This document shows, one piece after another, positions 43,470 to 50,893 of a stretch of 54,938 nucleotides of DNA. The notes beneath the pieces are model-generated. The model had not been told where the DNA came from, searched no databases, and was given only the letters and a program-made list of their open reading frames with translations. The position numbers were made by a program, and so were the translations under genes. Position 1 is the first letter of the stretch, and every line of letters starts with the position of its first letter. This stretch comes from Anaerolineales bacterium (lineage in GTDB: Bacteria > Chloroflexota > Anaerolineae > Anaerolineales > UBA4823), in assembly GCA_016932955.1 (NCBI GenBank), contig JAFGBV010000103.1, forward strand, positions 1 to 54,938, written 5' to 3'.

Positions 43470-44507
43470 ATGCGTAAAAAAGCCATCCTCATCACCGGTG
43501 CATCCGGCGAGATCGGCCAGGCCCTGATTAAAAGCCTAGCGGAACAACAGAACCTTCCCATACTGGCTCTTGATCTGCAAGTTTTGCCAGAAGATGTTTT
43601 ACCCATGGTTACGATGCTCCAGGGGAGCATTATGGATGGAGATTTACTCAATCGTCTGGTCAGCGAATATGAGCTGGATACCATCTACCACCTGGCTGCC
43701 CTGCTCTCCACTCGCAGTGAGTTCACGCCAGACGAAGCACACAGGGTAAATGTAGGCGGCACCCTGGGGCTTTTACAACTGGCGGCTGAGCAGTCGCAAT
43801 GGCGTGGTTACCCGGTGAAGTTCATTTTCCCCAGCTCAATCGCCGCTTACGGCATGCCAGACCTGGAAACAAAGACCACTTATGCCCGGGTGAGAGAATG
43901 GGAATGGAATTATCCGCGCACCATGTATGGCTGCAACAAACTCTACTGCGAACAACTGGGAACCTATTTCAGCAAATATTACAAACAGTTGGCTGCCGAG
44001 CGCCCCGTCATGCTCGACTTCCGCTGCTTGCGCTTTCCCGGCCTCATCAGCGCCTTCACCGCCCCCAGCGGAGGTACCAGTGATTATGGCCCCGAGATGC
44101 TACACAACGCCGCGCAGGGCAAAGCTTATGCCAGCTTCGTCCGTGAAGACGTGCGCATCCCTTTCATGGCTATGCCCGATGCCATCAAGTCTCTCCTCCT
44201 GCTCACAGAAGCCCCCTTTGAGAACCTGAGCCACACAGTTTATAATATTACCGCCTTCAGCCTGTCCGCTGCCGAGTTCCGCGATTGGGTGCTCAAGTTT
44301 TTCCCCAGCGCCACGATTACCTTCCAGCCAGATGTCAAACGCCAGGCAATCGTGGACTCGTGGCCTGCCGACCTGGATGACAGCGCTGCCCGGCGCGAAT
44401 GGGGCTGGGCGCCAGATTATGATGCAGAGCGTTCGTTTGCGGAGTATCTGGTGCCGAATATTCGCGATCGCTATACGCCCACACGGATGCCAAGAACAAA
44501 GGAATGA
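43470..44507 (+). CDS. NAD-dependent threonine 3-dehydrogenase-like SDR/epimerase
   Basis: A 345-residue extended short-chain dehydrogenase. The Rossmann motif TGASGEIG (9-16), the catalytic Tyr153-x-x-x-Lys157 (MYGCNKLY) and the C-terminal blocks RCLRFPGLISAF, SGGTSDYGPEM, PFMAMPDAIKSL, KRQAIVDSWPADLDDSAAR and EWGWAPDYD closely follow SDR-type L-threonine 3-dehydrogenases, which make 2-amino-3-ketobutyrate. ATG 43470 has a GGAGAAG Shine-Dalgarno; the frame opens further upstream without support. It overlaps the next gene by 4 bp. Confidence 0.8.
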   Translation: MRKKAILITGASGEIGQALIKSLAEQQNLPILALDLQVLPEDVLPMVTMLQGSIMDGDLLNRLVSEYELDTIYHLAALLSTRSEFTPDEAHRVNVGGTLGLLQLAAEQSQWRGYPVKFIFPSSIAAYGMPDLETKTTYARVREWEWNYPRTMYGCNKLYCEQLGTYFSKYYKQLAAERPVMLDFRCLRFPGLISAFTAPSGGTSDYGPEMLHNAAQGKAYASFVREDVRIPFMAMPDAIKSLLLLTEAPFENLSHTVYNITAFSLSAAEFRDWVLKFFPSATITFQPDVKRQAIVDSWPADLDDSAARREWGWAPDYDAERSFAEYLVPNIRDRYTPTRMPRTKE

Positions 44508-45649
44508 ACAAAACAGCAGATCCTTCTCCAAAACAACCCGGCCTGATCGTTCTATTTGGCTCAGGGGAAACTTCGCCCAGCGGACGCAAGGTCTTTGAGT
44601 GGGTGATGAAGCGCTTGCCCCAATCTCCCCAGGTGGCCCTGCTCGAAACGCCTGCCGGATTCGAATTGAACTCAGCGCGCGTCATCGGGCGCGTAGCAGA
44701 ATTTATCCAACACCGCCTTCAGAATTTTCAGCCACAGGTGAGCATCATCCATGCCCGGCAGCGTGGTAGCCCCTACAGCCCCGATGTACCCGCCATCGTC
44801 GAGCCGCTGCTGAAGGCTGACATGATCTTCATGGGACCGGGCAGCCCCACCTATGCCGTGCGCCAGCTCCACGCCAGCCTGGCCTGGCAGATGATCCTTG
44901 CACGCCACCGCCTCGGCGCGGCACTCGTCCTGGCCAGCGCTGCTGCCATTGCCCTCAGCGTTTACGCCTTGCCAGTGTATGAAATCTACAAAGTCGGTGA
45001 GGACCTGCATTGGAAGCCCGGGTTGGATTTCTTCGGCCTCTACGGCCTCCCCCTCGTTTTCATCCCCCATTGGAACAACAACGATGGCGGCTCAGAATTA
45101 GATACCAGCCGTTGTTTCATGGGCCATCCCCGCTTTGCCCGCCTGATGAATATGCTACCCCCCACCCTCACTGTGGTCGGCATCGATGAAAAAACCGCCC
45201 TGGTGATGGATCCTTGCACCGCTGAATGCCAGGTGATTGGTCTGGGAAGTGTGACCCTGATCCACACCGGGCACAAACATCACAGCGACCTGGCAGCGTC
45301 CGGTGGGAGTGGGTTGGAGGAAGTAGCCCGGCAGCGCGAAAGCCATGTGCACATCTATCACAGCGGCGAGGCCTTCTCATTGCATGAGTGTCGCCAGATC
45401 GCAATTCCTTCCAATGGAGATGGTCTTCCCCCAGAGGTCTGGCAGGCCGCTCTGCAAGCTCATCTCTCCCCCAGGCAGCCTGCTGAAGAAACCCCGCCTG
45501 CTGAAGTGGCAATGCTCATCGCAAAACGCCAGGCAGCCCGCCAGGAAAAAGACTGGACAGCATCCGACGCGCTGCGCCAACAGATTGCCGAGCTCGGCTG
45601 GACGGTGATCGATACCCCAGAAGGGCAGTTAACCAGGAGAAAAACATGA
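44504..45649 (+). CDS. S51-peptidase-like protein fused to a CysRS-type C-terminal tail
   Basis: A 381-residue protein. Residues about 12-300 have the class I glutamine-amidotransferase-like fold of cyanophycinase/S51 peptidases (LIVLFGSGETSPSG; MIFMGPGSPTYAV; the elbow around Ser145 in VLASAAAIAL; IPHWNNNDGG; VVGIDEKTALVMD). Residues about 332-378 (AMLIAKRQAARQEKDWTASD, then ALRQQIAELGWTVIDTPEG) match the C-terminal helical region of cysteinyl-tRNA synthetase. No aminoacylation domain is present. Whether it is an active peptidase is uncertain since the usual GxSAGA elbow is altered. It overlaps neighbours by ATGA at both ends. Confidence 0.7.
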   Translation: MNKTADPSPKQPGLIVLFGSGETSPSGRKVFEWVMKRLPQSPQVALLETPAGFELNSARVIGRVAEFIQHRLQNFQPQVSIIHARQRGSPYSPDVPAIVEPLLKADMIFMGPGSPTYAVRQLHASLAWQMILARHRLGAALVLASAAAIALSVYALPVYEIYKVGEDLHWKPGLDFFGLYGLPLVFIPHWNNNDGGSELDTSRCFMGHPRFARLMNMLPPTLTVVGIDEKTALVMDPCTAECQVIGLGSVTLIHTGHKHHSDLAASGGSGLEEVARQRESHVHIYHSGEAFSLHECRQIAIPSNGDGLPPEVWQAALQAHLSPRQPAEETPPAEVAMLIAKRQAARQEKDWTASDALRQQIAELGWTVIDTPEGQLTRRKT

Positions 45650-46548
45650 CATCTGATAAACCTCGTGTTGGTTATATTGGTCTTGGCTTGATGGGTAAAT
45701 CCATCGCCCGCAATATACTCAAGGCAGGCTTCCCACTCGTGGTTCATAACCGCAGCCGAGGCGCAGTTGAAGAGCTGGCAGCCGAAGGCGCACAACCTGC
45801 CTACTCCCCGGGAGAAGTTGCCGCTCAGGTCGATATCGTTTTCACCAATCTGCCCGACTCCCCAGATGTGGAACAGGTGGCGCTGGGAACACAGGGCATC
45901 ATCGAAGGTGCTCACCCCGGGCTGATCCTGGTAGATAATTCTACTATCAAGCCCGCCACAGCCCGGTATATTGCCCAGATCTTAGGTGAGAAAGGCGTCC
46001 TCTGCCTGGATGCCCCTGTGAGCGGTGGTGATATAGGCGCCCGTCAGGGCACACTGGCAATTATGGTCGGTGGTCAGGCCAGCGCGCTGGAAAAAGTGAT
46101 GCCAGTATTCCAGGCTATAGGGAAGACCATCACCTATGTCGGTGAAAGCGGCGCCGGGCAAATCGCCAAAGCCGCCAACCAGATCATGGTAGCTGCCCAG
46201 ATGGTCGCCATGGGCGAGTTGCTCATCTTTGCCAAAAAAGCCGGTGCCGACCCGCGTAAAGTCGTCGATGCTATTAAAGGCGGGGCTGCCCAATGCTGGA
46301 CCTTGGATGTCAAGCCACCTCGCTTATTTGACGGCAATCGTAGCCCGGGTTTTAAGGCTTACATGCAGGCCAAAGATCTCAATATCATTGTCGAGACTGC
46401 CCGCCAGTATGGTATCCCCATCCCTTCGGCTGCCATTGATGCCCAACTATTCAATGCGATGCTGGAAATGGATATGGGCGGGTTGGATAACTCAGCCGTA
46501 CTGGGCGTCATTGAAAAGTTAGCTGGGGTTTCCTTGCTCGATCGGTAA
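45646..46548 (+). CDS. Beta-hydroxyacid dehydrogenase (GlxR/HIBADH type)
   Basis: A 300-residue NAD(P)-dependent enzyme of the 3-hydroxyisobutyrate/tartronate-semialdehyde reductase family. The N-terminal Rossmann motif GYIGLGLMGKSIARNILKAG, the substrate loop LDAPVSGGDIGARQGTLAIMVGG, and the catalytic Lys in GAGQIAKAANQIMVA are all present. Substrate (2-hydroxy-3-oxopropionate, hydroxyisobutyrate or another) cannot be fixed from sequence. It is coupled to the S51-like gene by a 4-bp overlap, with the threonine-dehydrogenase-like gene at the head of the operon. Confidence 0.9.
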   Translation: MTSDKPRVGYIGLGLMGKSIARNILKAGFPLVVHNRSRGAVEELAAEGAQPAYSPGEVAAQVDIVFTNLPDSPDVEQVALGTQGIIEGAHPGLILVDNSTIKPATARYIAQILGEKGVLCLDAPVSGGDIGARQGTLAIMVGGQASALEKVMPVFQAIGKTITYVGESGAGQIAKAANQIMVAAQMVAMGELLIFAKKAGADPRKVVDAIKGGAAQCWTLDVKPPRLFDGNRSPGFKAYMQAKDLNIIVETARQYGIPIPSAAIDAQLFNAMLEMDMGGLDNSAVLGVIEKLAGVSLLDR

Positions 46549-46572
46549 ATCCCTGGAAAGGGACGGCCCAGC

Positions 46573-47466
46573 ATGCGTAGTTTCTTCCTATCAATTCTCA
46601 AAGAGCGCCCCAAACCAAGCTGGGCTTCTGCGCGGGATTACCTGCTCATCACCCTGGGCGCCCTGCTCCAGGCGGCTGCTATTCGCCTCTTCCTGGTGCC
46701 AGCGCATCTGATCAATGGCGGGATCAGCGGCCTCTCGCAGATCATCAACCACTACACGGGTTGGCCTATCGGCTTGATGATCTTCTTGGGTAACCTACCT
46801 CTCTTCGTCCTCGGTTGGCGGTACCTGGGCGGTCGGCGCTTTGCTATGCGCACTGCCTATGCTGTTCTTGCCATCTCCATCTTCACCGACTTGCTCGTGC
46901 TCTTCCTGCCTGAAGAAGGGCTGACCCCAGACCTTGTGCTCAATACGCTGTATGGCGGGGTGACCAGCGGCATTGGCTATGGCTTGGTGTATCGCGGCCA
47001 GGGCACCAGCGGTGGTAGCGATATTCTCGCCCGCATCCTCAATAACTGGCGCGGGATCACCATCTCCCAATCCTATCTGCTCACCGATTCACTCATCATG
47101 TTCATCGGCGGTTTGACCTTCTCCTGGGAAAATGCCCTGTATGCCATCGTGATGCTCTACATCAGCGGCATTGCTGCAGAAGTAGCCATGGAAGGCTCTA
47201 ATGTTGTGCGCACAGCCCTCATCGTGACCTCCCAGCCCGAACCGGTGACCCGCCAAATCCTAGAGACGATGGAACGCGGCGTAACTATCTTGAGTGGAAA
47301 AGGCGCCTACACGGGTGAAGAGCGCTGCGTTCTCTACGTGGTCGTAACCCGCTCCGAAGTCATCCAGCTCAAAGCCCTCGTTCGCGAGGCAGACCCCGCC
47401 GCCTTTATTGTGATCGGACAGGCTCATGAAGTGCTGGGAGAAGGCTTCCGCCCTCTGACAACATGA
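46573..47466 (+). CDS. YitT-family membrane protein
   Basis: A 297-residue membrane protein of the YitT family (DUF161 plus C-terminal DUF2179). Five or six hydrophobic segments (about 18-200) include the typical GGISGLSQIINHYTGWPIG and YRGQGTSGGSDILARIL loops; the cytosolic tail (about 210-297) has SGKGAYTGEERCVLYVVVTR. Function in other bacteria is not settled. It follows the dehydrogenase by 24 bp. Confidence 0.9.
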   Translation: MRSFFLSILKERPKPSWASARDYLLITLGALLQAAAIRLFLVPAHLINGGISGLSQIINHYTGWPIGLMIFLGNLPLFVLGWRYLGGRRFAMRTAYAVLAISIFTDLLVLFLPEEGLTPDLVLNTLYGGVTSGIGYGLVYRGQGTSGGSDILARILNNWRGITISQSYLLTDSLIMFIGGLTFSWENALYAIVMLYISGIAAEVAMEGSNVVRTALIVTSQPEPVTRQILETMERGVTILSGKGAYTGEERCVLYVVVTRSEVIQLKALVREADPAAFIVIGQAHEVLGEGFRPLTT

Positions 47467-47521
47467 AACCTTCTCTCAACGAGTGCGTATATGTGTATAG
47501 ATAGATCCTAGGAGCACCAAA

Positions 47522-48115
47522 GTGATCCAAATTGAGCCAGAAGTGATCCACCAGGCACAAAATGGCAGTGCAAAGGCATTTTCTGATCTGGTGGAGACTT
47601 ATCAGAGACCTGTCTACAACTTATGTTACCGGATGCTTGGGGACCCAGATGAAGCAGAGGATGCCGCCCAAGAGACCTTCATGCGAGCGTATGGCAATAT
47701 TCGCCGCTATGATCCCCGGCGCTCATTCTCAACCTGGTTGCTTTCCATCGCCGCACACTACTGCATCGATCAGCTTCGCAAACGACGGATGACCTTTATC
47801 TCTATCGATGGCACACCCTATCTGGATCCTCCCGATCTTTCACCTGGCCCCGAAGCTGCCTTTCACCTCCAGGAGGATCAACAAAAAGTGCGCAGGATAT
47901 TGAACGTTCTCTCCCCACAAGACCGGGCAGCAGTGGTTATGTATTACTGGTACGACTTTTCCTATGATGAAATCGCGCAGGAACTCTCCATGACAGTCAG
48001 TGCAGTTAAAAGTCGTCTGCACCGCGCTCGGATCGCTCTGGCGCAGAATTGGACCGAGCAAAATTCGCAGAGTTTAGTCGCCGAAAGGACATGCCATGAA
48101 TCACCAGCCTTTTAG
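47522..48115 (+). CDS. ECF-family RNA polymerase sigma factor (second)
   Basis: A 197-residue sigma factor. Region 2 (YRMLGDPDEAEDAAQETFMR) and region 4 (VLSPQDRAAVVMYYWYDFSY; MTVSAVKSRLHRARIALAQ) are intact. It starts with GTG after AGGAGC. It overlaps the anti-sigma gene by 20 bp, a usual pairing, and controls an unknown regulon that may include the bactofilin-like gene of its own operon. Confidence 0.93.
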   Translation: MIQIEPEVIHQAQNGSAKAFSDLVETYQRPVYNLCYRMLGDPDEAEDAAQETFMRAYGNIRRYDPRRSFSTWLLSIAAHYCIDQLRKRRMTFISIDGTPYLDPPDLSPGPEAAFHLQEDQQKVRRILNVLSPQDRAAVVMYYWYDFSYDEIAQELSMTVSAVKSRLHRARIALAQNWTEQNSQSLVAERTCHESPAF

Positions 48116-48632
48116 ATCCTGGCTCCTTTCTGAGGAACCTCTCCCTCCCGAGCAGGCCCAGGCGCTGCAGGAGCACCTGCAGTCATGCGAAGCCTGCCGT
48201 CAGATCGATCATGCCTGGAACGATGTGCACGCCCTGTTCCAACATCTCCCCGATGCCGTTCCCGCTCCAGGCTTCACCGAGCGCTGGCAGCAGCGCATGG
48301 TAGAAAATCAATTGCACAAACAGCAGCAGCAAGCCTGGGCAGCGACGGCGTTCACAGCCTTCATTGCCTTCATGCTGATCCTGGCTTTCGGAGCGCAAAT
48401 AGTAGAAATGCTCCGCTCACCGACGCAATTGGCCCTGCTATGGATCGCACGCCTGAGTGGCCTCCTGCACCTGTTCGAGCAGGCCCAGGCTTTCCTGGTG
48501 GTGCTTTGCAAGGCTGCGCCTGTAGTACCGCTGACCGGTATGATCTTCTCTACAGGCATTATTTGCTTCTTGTGCGTTTCGTGGCTCGCCACGTACCGCC
48601 AGCTTACAATCTCACGGAGGATAGCTTTATGA
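48096..48632 (+). CDS. ZAS-type zinc-finger anti-sigma factor
   Basis: A 178-residue membrane protein. The N-terminal cytosolic part has the HxxxCxxC motif (EHLQSCEAC, His27-Cys31-Cys34) of zinc-binding anti-sigma domains, followed by three hydrophobic segments (about 82-104, 113-128, 142-166). It should hold the upstream ECF sigma factor inactive at the membrane. Overlaps the sigma gene and, by 4 bp (ATGA), the bactofilin-like gene. Confidence 0.88.
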   Translation: MNHQPFRSWLLSEEPLPPEQAQALQEHLQSCEACRQIDHAWNDVHALFQHLPDAVPAPGFTERWQQRMVENQLHKQQQQAWAATAFTAFIAFMLILAFGAQIVEMLRSPTQLALLWIARLSGLLHLFEQAQAFLVVLCKAAPVVPLTGMIFSTGIICFLCVSWLATYRQLTISRRIAL

Positions 48633-49648
48633 AATCTACAAGAAAAATAATCTTATTGATCTCACTGATCACCCTGATCTCTCTGGCCCTGCCCGGAACA
48701 GCCTTAGCCGCCAGCCCCGCTTCACACCCCTCTGACCTGCCCAAAGAGCTGGTCATCGGCGGCAGTTACACACTGGAAAGCGACGAAACCCTCAACGATG
48801 ACCTGGTAATCATCGGAGGAACCGCCACACTGGAGGATAATTCAACCCTGAACGGGAATGTGCTCCTCCTCGGTGGCACCCTCGATGCATCCGGCACGAT
48901 CAATGGCGACATCACCGCCACCGGCGGGTACATCGAGTTGACCGACAATGCCGTCGTGAATGGCGATATCACCACCACAGGCGCTTATCTCGATCGCGAC
49001 CCCGATGCTACGGTGCAAGGCAATGTGCGAGACGAAAATGACGGCCCCTTCAACATGGATGTTCCTGGTATGCCGCACATCCCCTATGTGGGCAATGTGT
49101 ACACCAATCCCTTCATGTACGCCCTGAGTATCCTGGTGCGCACCGTGCTATGGGCGCTGATCGCCATGCTGGCAATGATGTTTCTGGCCCCCAAAGCCGA
49201 GAGCGTCTCAGCTACCATAATCTCACAGCCGCTCATTGCAGGCGGATTGGGACTGCTCACCCTCATCATCGCCCCTCTCGTCCTGGTAGCTATTGGCATC
49301 ACCATCATCCTCTTGCCGGTCACCCTGGTTGGAGGAATATTGCTCTTCGCAGCCTGGGCTTTCGGCATGATCTCCCTGGGACTAGAGTTGGGTAAGCGCT
49401 TCGCCCGTATCTTCAACCAGGAATGGCATCCTGCCCTGGCAGCCGGATTGGGCACTTTTCTGCTCTTTCTGGTCTTGAACTCAATTTCGGCTGTAGCTGA
49501 CTGCATTGGATGGCTACCCCAGTTGCTCGCTGGCGCTCTCGGCGTCGGTGCCGTTCTCCTAACCCGCTTTGGCACCGCAGAATACAACCCTCAGCCCAAA
49601 GCCCCTTCAAGCGTAGAGCCTCTCCCCCCGCCCGACGCTGAAGCCTAA
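48629..49648 (+). CDS. Secreted bactofilin-like domain fused to membrane helices
   Basis: A 339-residue protein. A signal peptide (1-27) is followed by a short beta-helix region (about 40-135) made of repeats such as DDLVIIGGTATLEDNSTLNG, NVLLLGGTLDASGTINGDI and TATGGYIELTDNAVVNGDI, resembling the bactofilin/polymer-forming domain. Residues 165-320 form several membrane helices. In bactofilins the domain is cytosolic; here the signal peptide puts it outside. ATG 48629 is chosen because CGGAGG lies 8 nt upstream, although the frame is open for 148 more codons inside the anti-sigma gene. Confidence 0.8.
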   Translation: MKSTRKIILLISLITLISLALPGTALAASPASHPSDLPKELVIGGSYTLESDETLNDDLVIIGGTATLEDNSTLNGNVLLLGGTLDASGTINGDITATGGYIELTDNAVVNGDITTTGAYLDRDPDATVQGNVRDENDGPFNMDVPGMPHIPYVGNVYTNPFMYALSILVRTVLWALIAMLAMMFLAPKAESVSATIISQPLIAGGLGLLTLIIAPLVLVAIGITIILLPVTLVGGILLFAAWAFGMISLGLELGKRFARIFNQEWHPALAAGLGTFLLFLVLNSISAVADCIGWLPQLLAGALGVGAVLLTRFGTAEYNPQPKAPSSVEPLPPPDAEA

Positions 49649-49661
49649 GCCTTTTTCGAAA

Positions 49662-49699
49662 AAAAGATGAGGTGACGCTGATTTGTCACCTCATCTTTT
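49662..49699. terminator. Bidirectional intrinsic terminator
   Basis: Perfect 15-bp stem (49662-49676 with 49685-49699) with an 8-nt loop. The stem's own ends are A-rich on the left and T-rich on the right, so U-tracts form in both directions. It separates the convergent bactofilin-like and era genes. Confidence 0.88.
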
Positions 49700-49718
49700 G
49701 AGTCACCCAAAGACCCAT

Positions 49719-50624
49719 TCATCCCCGAAACATACTGCGCACCATTTTCTCGTCATTTCGCCAATCCTGGCGCACCTTAACACGCAGGCTGAGGAATACC
49801 TTTCGACCGCTCATGCTTTCAATTTCCTGCCGGGCTGCAATGCCAATCTTCTTGAGCATATTCCCACCCTGCCCAATCACAATCCCCTTATGTGATTCGC
49901 GTTCCACAAAAAGCGTCGCCTCAATGTATGCTCCCTGGTCTGCGCGCTCGGTATATTCATCGATCCGCACTGCAATTCCATGCGGCACCTCATCACGCAG
50001 CAAGAGCAGGCAGGCTTCGCGGATCAGGTCAGCCGCGATATCGCGCTCATATAAATCAGTGACCTGGTCATCGGGGTAGAAAGGCTGACTCGCTGGCAGT
50101 CGCTGCAGGATCATTTCCAACAATTCTTGCCGGTTATCGCCCCGCGTAGCAGAAACCGGCAGCGACTGAACCCCAGGGAGGATTTCCTCATAAGCCTTCT
50201 GGATAATCGGCAGTTCTTCACCCTGCAATCGATCCACTTTATTCACCACCAGCAACGTCTGCCCAACTGGGACAGTTTGTTTGAGCAAAGCGCCCAGCAT
50301 CCGATCTTCATCTCCCGGCTGCTCCGAGCCATCTACGATGAACAGTGCCAAATCACAGTGCTCCAGGGCTTTGCGTGCCTCGTCATTCATACTCTCACCC
50401 AGTTTATGATGCGGGTGATGCAAGCCTGGGGTATCAATGAACACCACCTGGCCGGCTTCAGTGGTGAGAATACCAAGTTGTTGGTGACGGGTTGTCTGCG
50501 GACGGGGAGAGACTGCTGCTACCTTTTGCCCCAACAGGGCATTCAGCAATGTTGACTTTCCCACGTTGGGTCGTCCCATCACCGCCACGAAACCACATCG
50601 ATAAGTTGTTTGTTTTGACTCCAT
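49719..50624 (-). CDS. era: GTPase Era
   Basis: A 301-residue GTPase that helps assemble the 30S ribosome by binding the 3' end of 16S rRNA. G1 GRPNVGKSTLLNAL, G3 DTPGLHHP and G4 NKVDR are present, with a C-terminal KH domain (about 210-295, including KGIVIGQGGNMLKKIG). Start ATG 50624 lies 6 nt after an extended -10 element with no Shine-Dalgarno. Confidence 0.95.
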   Translation of the reverse strand: MESKQTTYRCGFVAVMGRPNVGKSTLLNALLGQKVAAVSPRPQTTRHQQLGILTTEAGQVVFIDTPGLHHPHHKLGESMNDEARKALEHCDLALFIVDGSEQPGDEDRMLGALLKQTVPVGQTLLVVNKVDRLQGEELPIIQKAYEEILPGVQSLPVSATRGDNRQELLEMILQRLPASQPFYPDDQVTDLYERDIAADLIREACLLLLRDEVPHGIAVRIDEYTERADQGAYIEATLFVERESHKGIVIGQGGNMLKKIGIAARQEIESMSGRKVFLSLRVKVRQDWRNDEKMVRSMFRG

Positions 50625-50630
50625 ACATCC

Positions 50631-50639
50631 ATTCTATCA
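50631..50639 (-). promoter_or_regulatory. Extended -10 promoter of era
   Basis: On the minus strand TGATAGAAT (50639-50631), an extended -10 ending 6 nt before the era ATG, predicting a leaderless transcript. A TTGACG lies further upstream but at 20-bp spacing. Confidence 0.6.
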
Positions 50640-50701
50640 GAGGTTATCTATTTTGACGTCAATTCTCTACAACTTTTTCATAAAATACTCATATAAATCT
50701 C

Positions 50702-50729
50702 TTGACCTTTTTCTCTAAAATGTTATAAT
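50702..50729 (+). promoter_or_regulatory. rpoB promoter
   Basis: TTGACC (50702-50707), 16 bp, TATAAT (50724-50729). The predicted start near 50736 gives a leader of about 158 nt to the rpoB ATG. Confidence 0.8.
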
Positions 50730-50767
50730 TTATGTTTGCGCATTTTGCCCTATTGGTTACAATTGCT

Positions 50768-50822
50768 ATGCATATGAACGAGGGAAAAACAAACTAACTG
50801 CGTGATGGAAACCTCATCACGC
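50768..50822 (+). promoter_or_regulatory. Leader ORF and hairpin in the rpoB leader
   Basis: An ATG at 50768 opens a nine-codon frame (MHMNEGKTN) whose TAA ends at 50797. Three bases later an 8-bp perfect stem (50800-50807 with 50815-50822, 7-nt loop) begins, followed by a weak U-rich run. This is the layout of a leader-peptide/attenuator, although no Shine-Dalgarno is seen for the short frame. Confidence 0.4.
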
Positions 50823-50893
50823 TTTCTCGCGTTATTCCCTCTAACCTGATAATTGGCCTGAGTATTCTGTCATTTGTTATTTAGGAGAGATCT

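Noticed and set aside
48185..48628. 148-codon N-terminal extension of the bactofilin-like gene
   Set aside because: The extension is inside the anti-sigma gene in another frame, has no homology, and ATG 48629 has a strong Shine-Dalgarno and begins a signal peptide.
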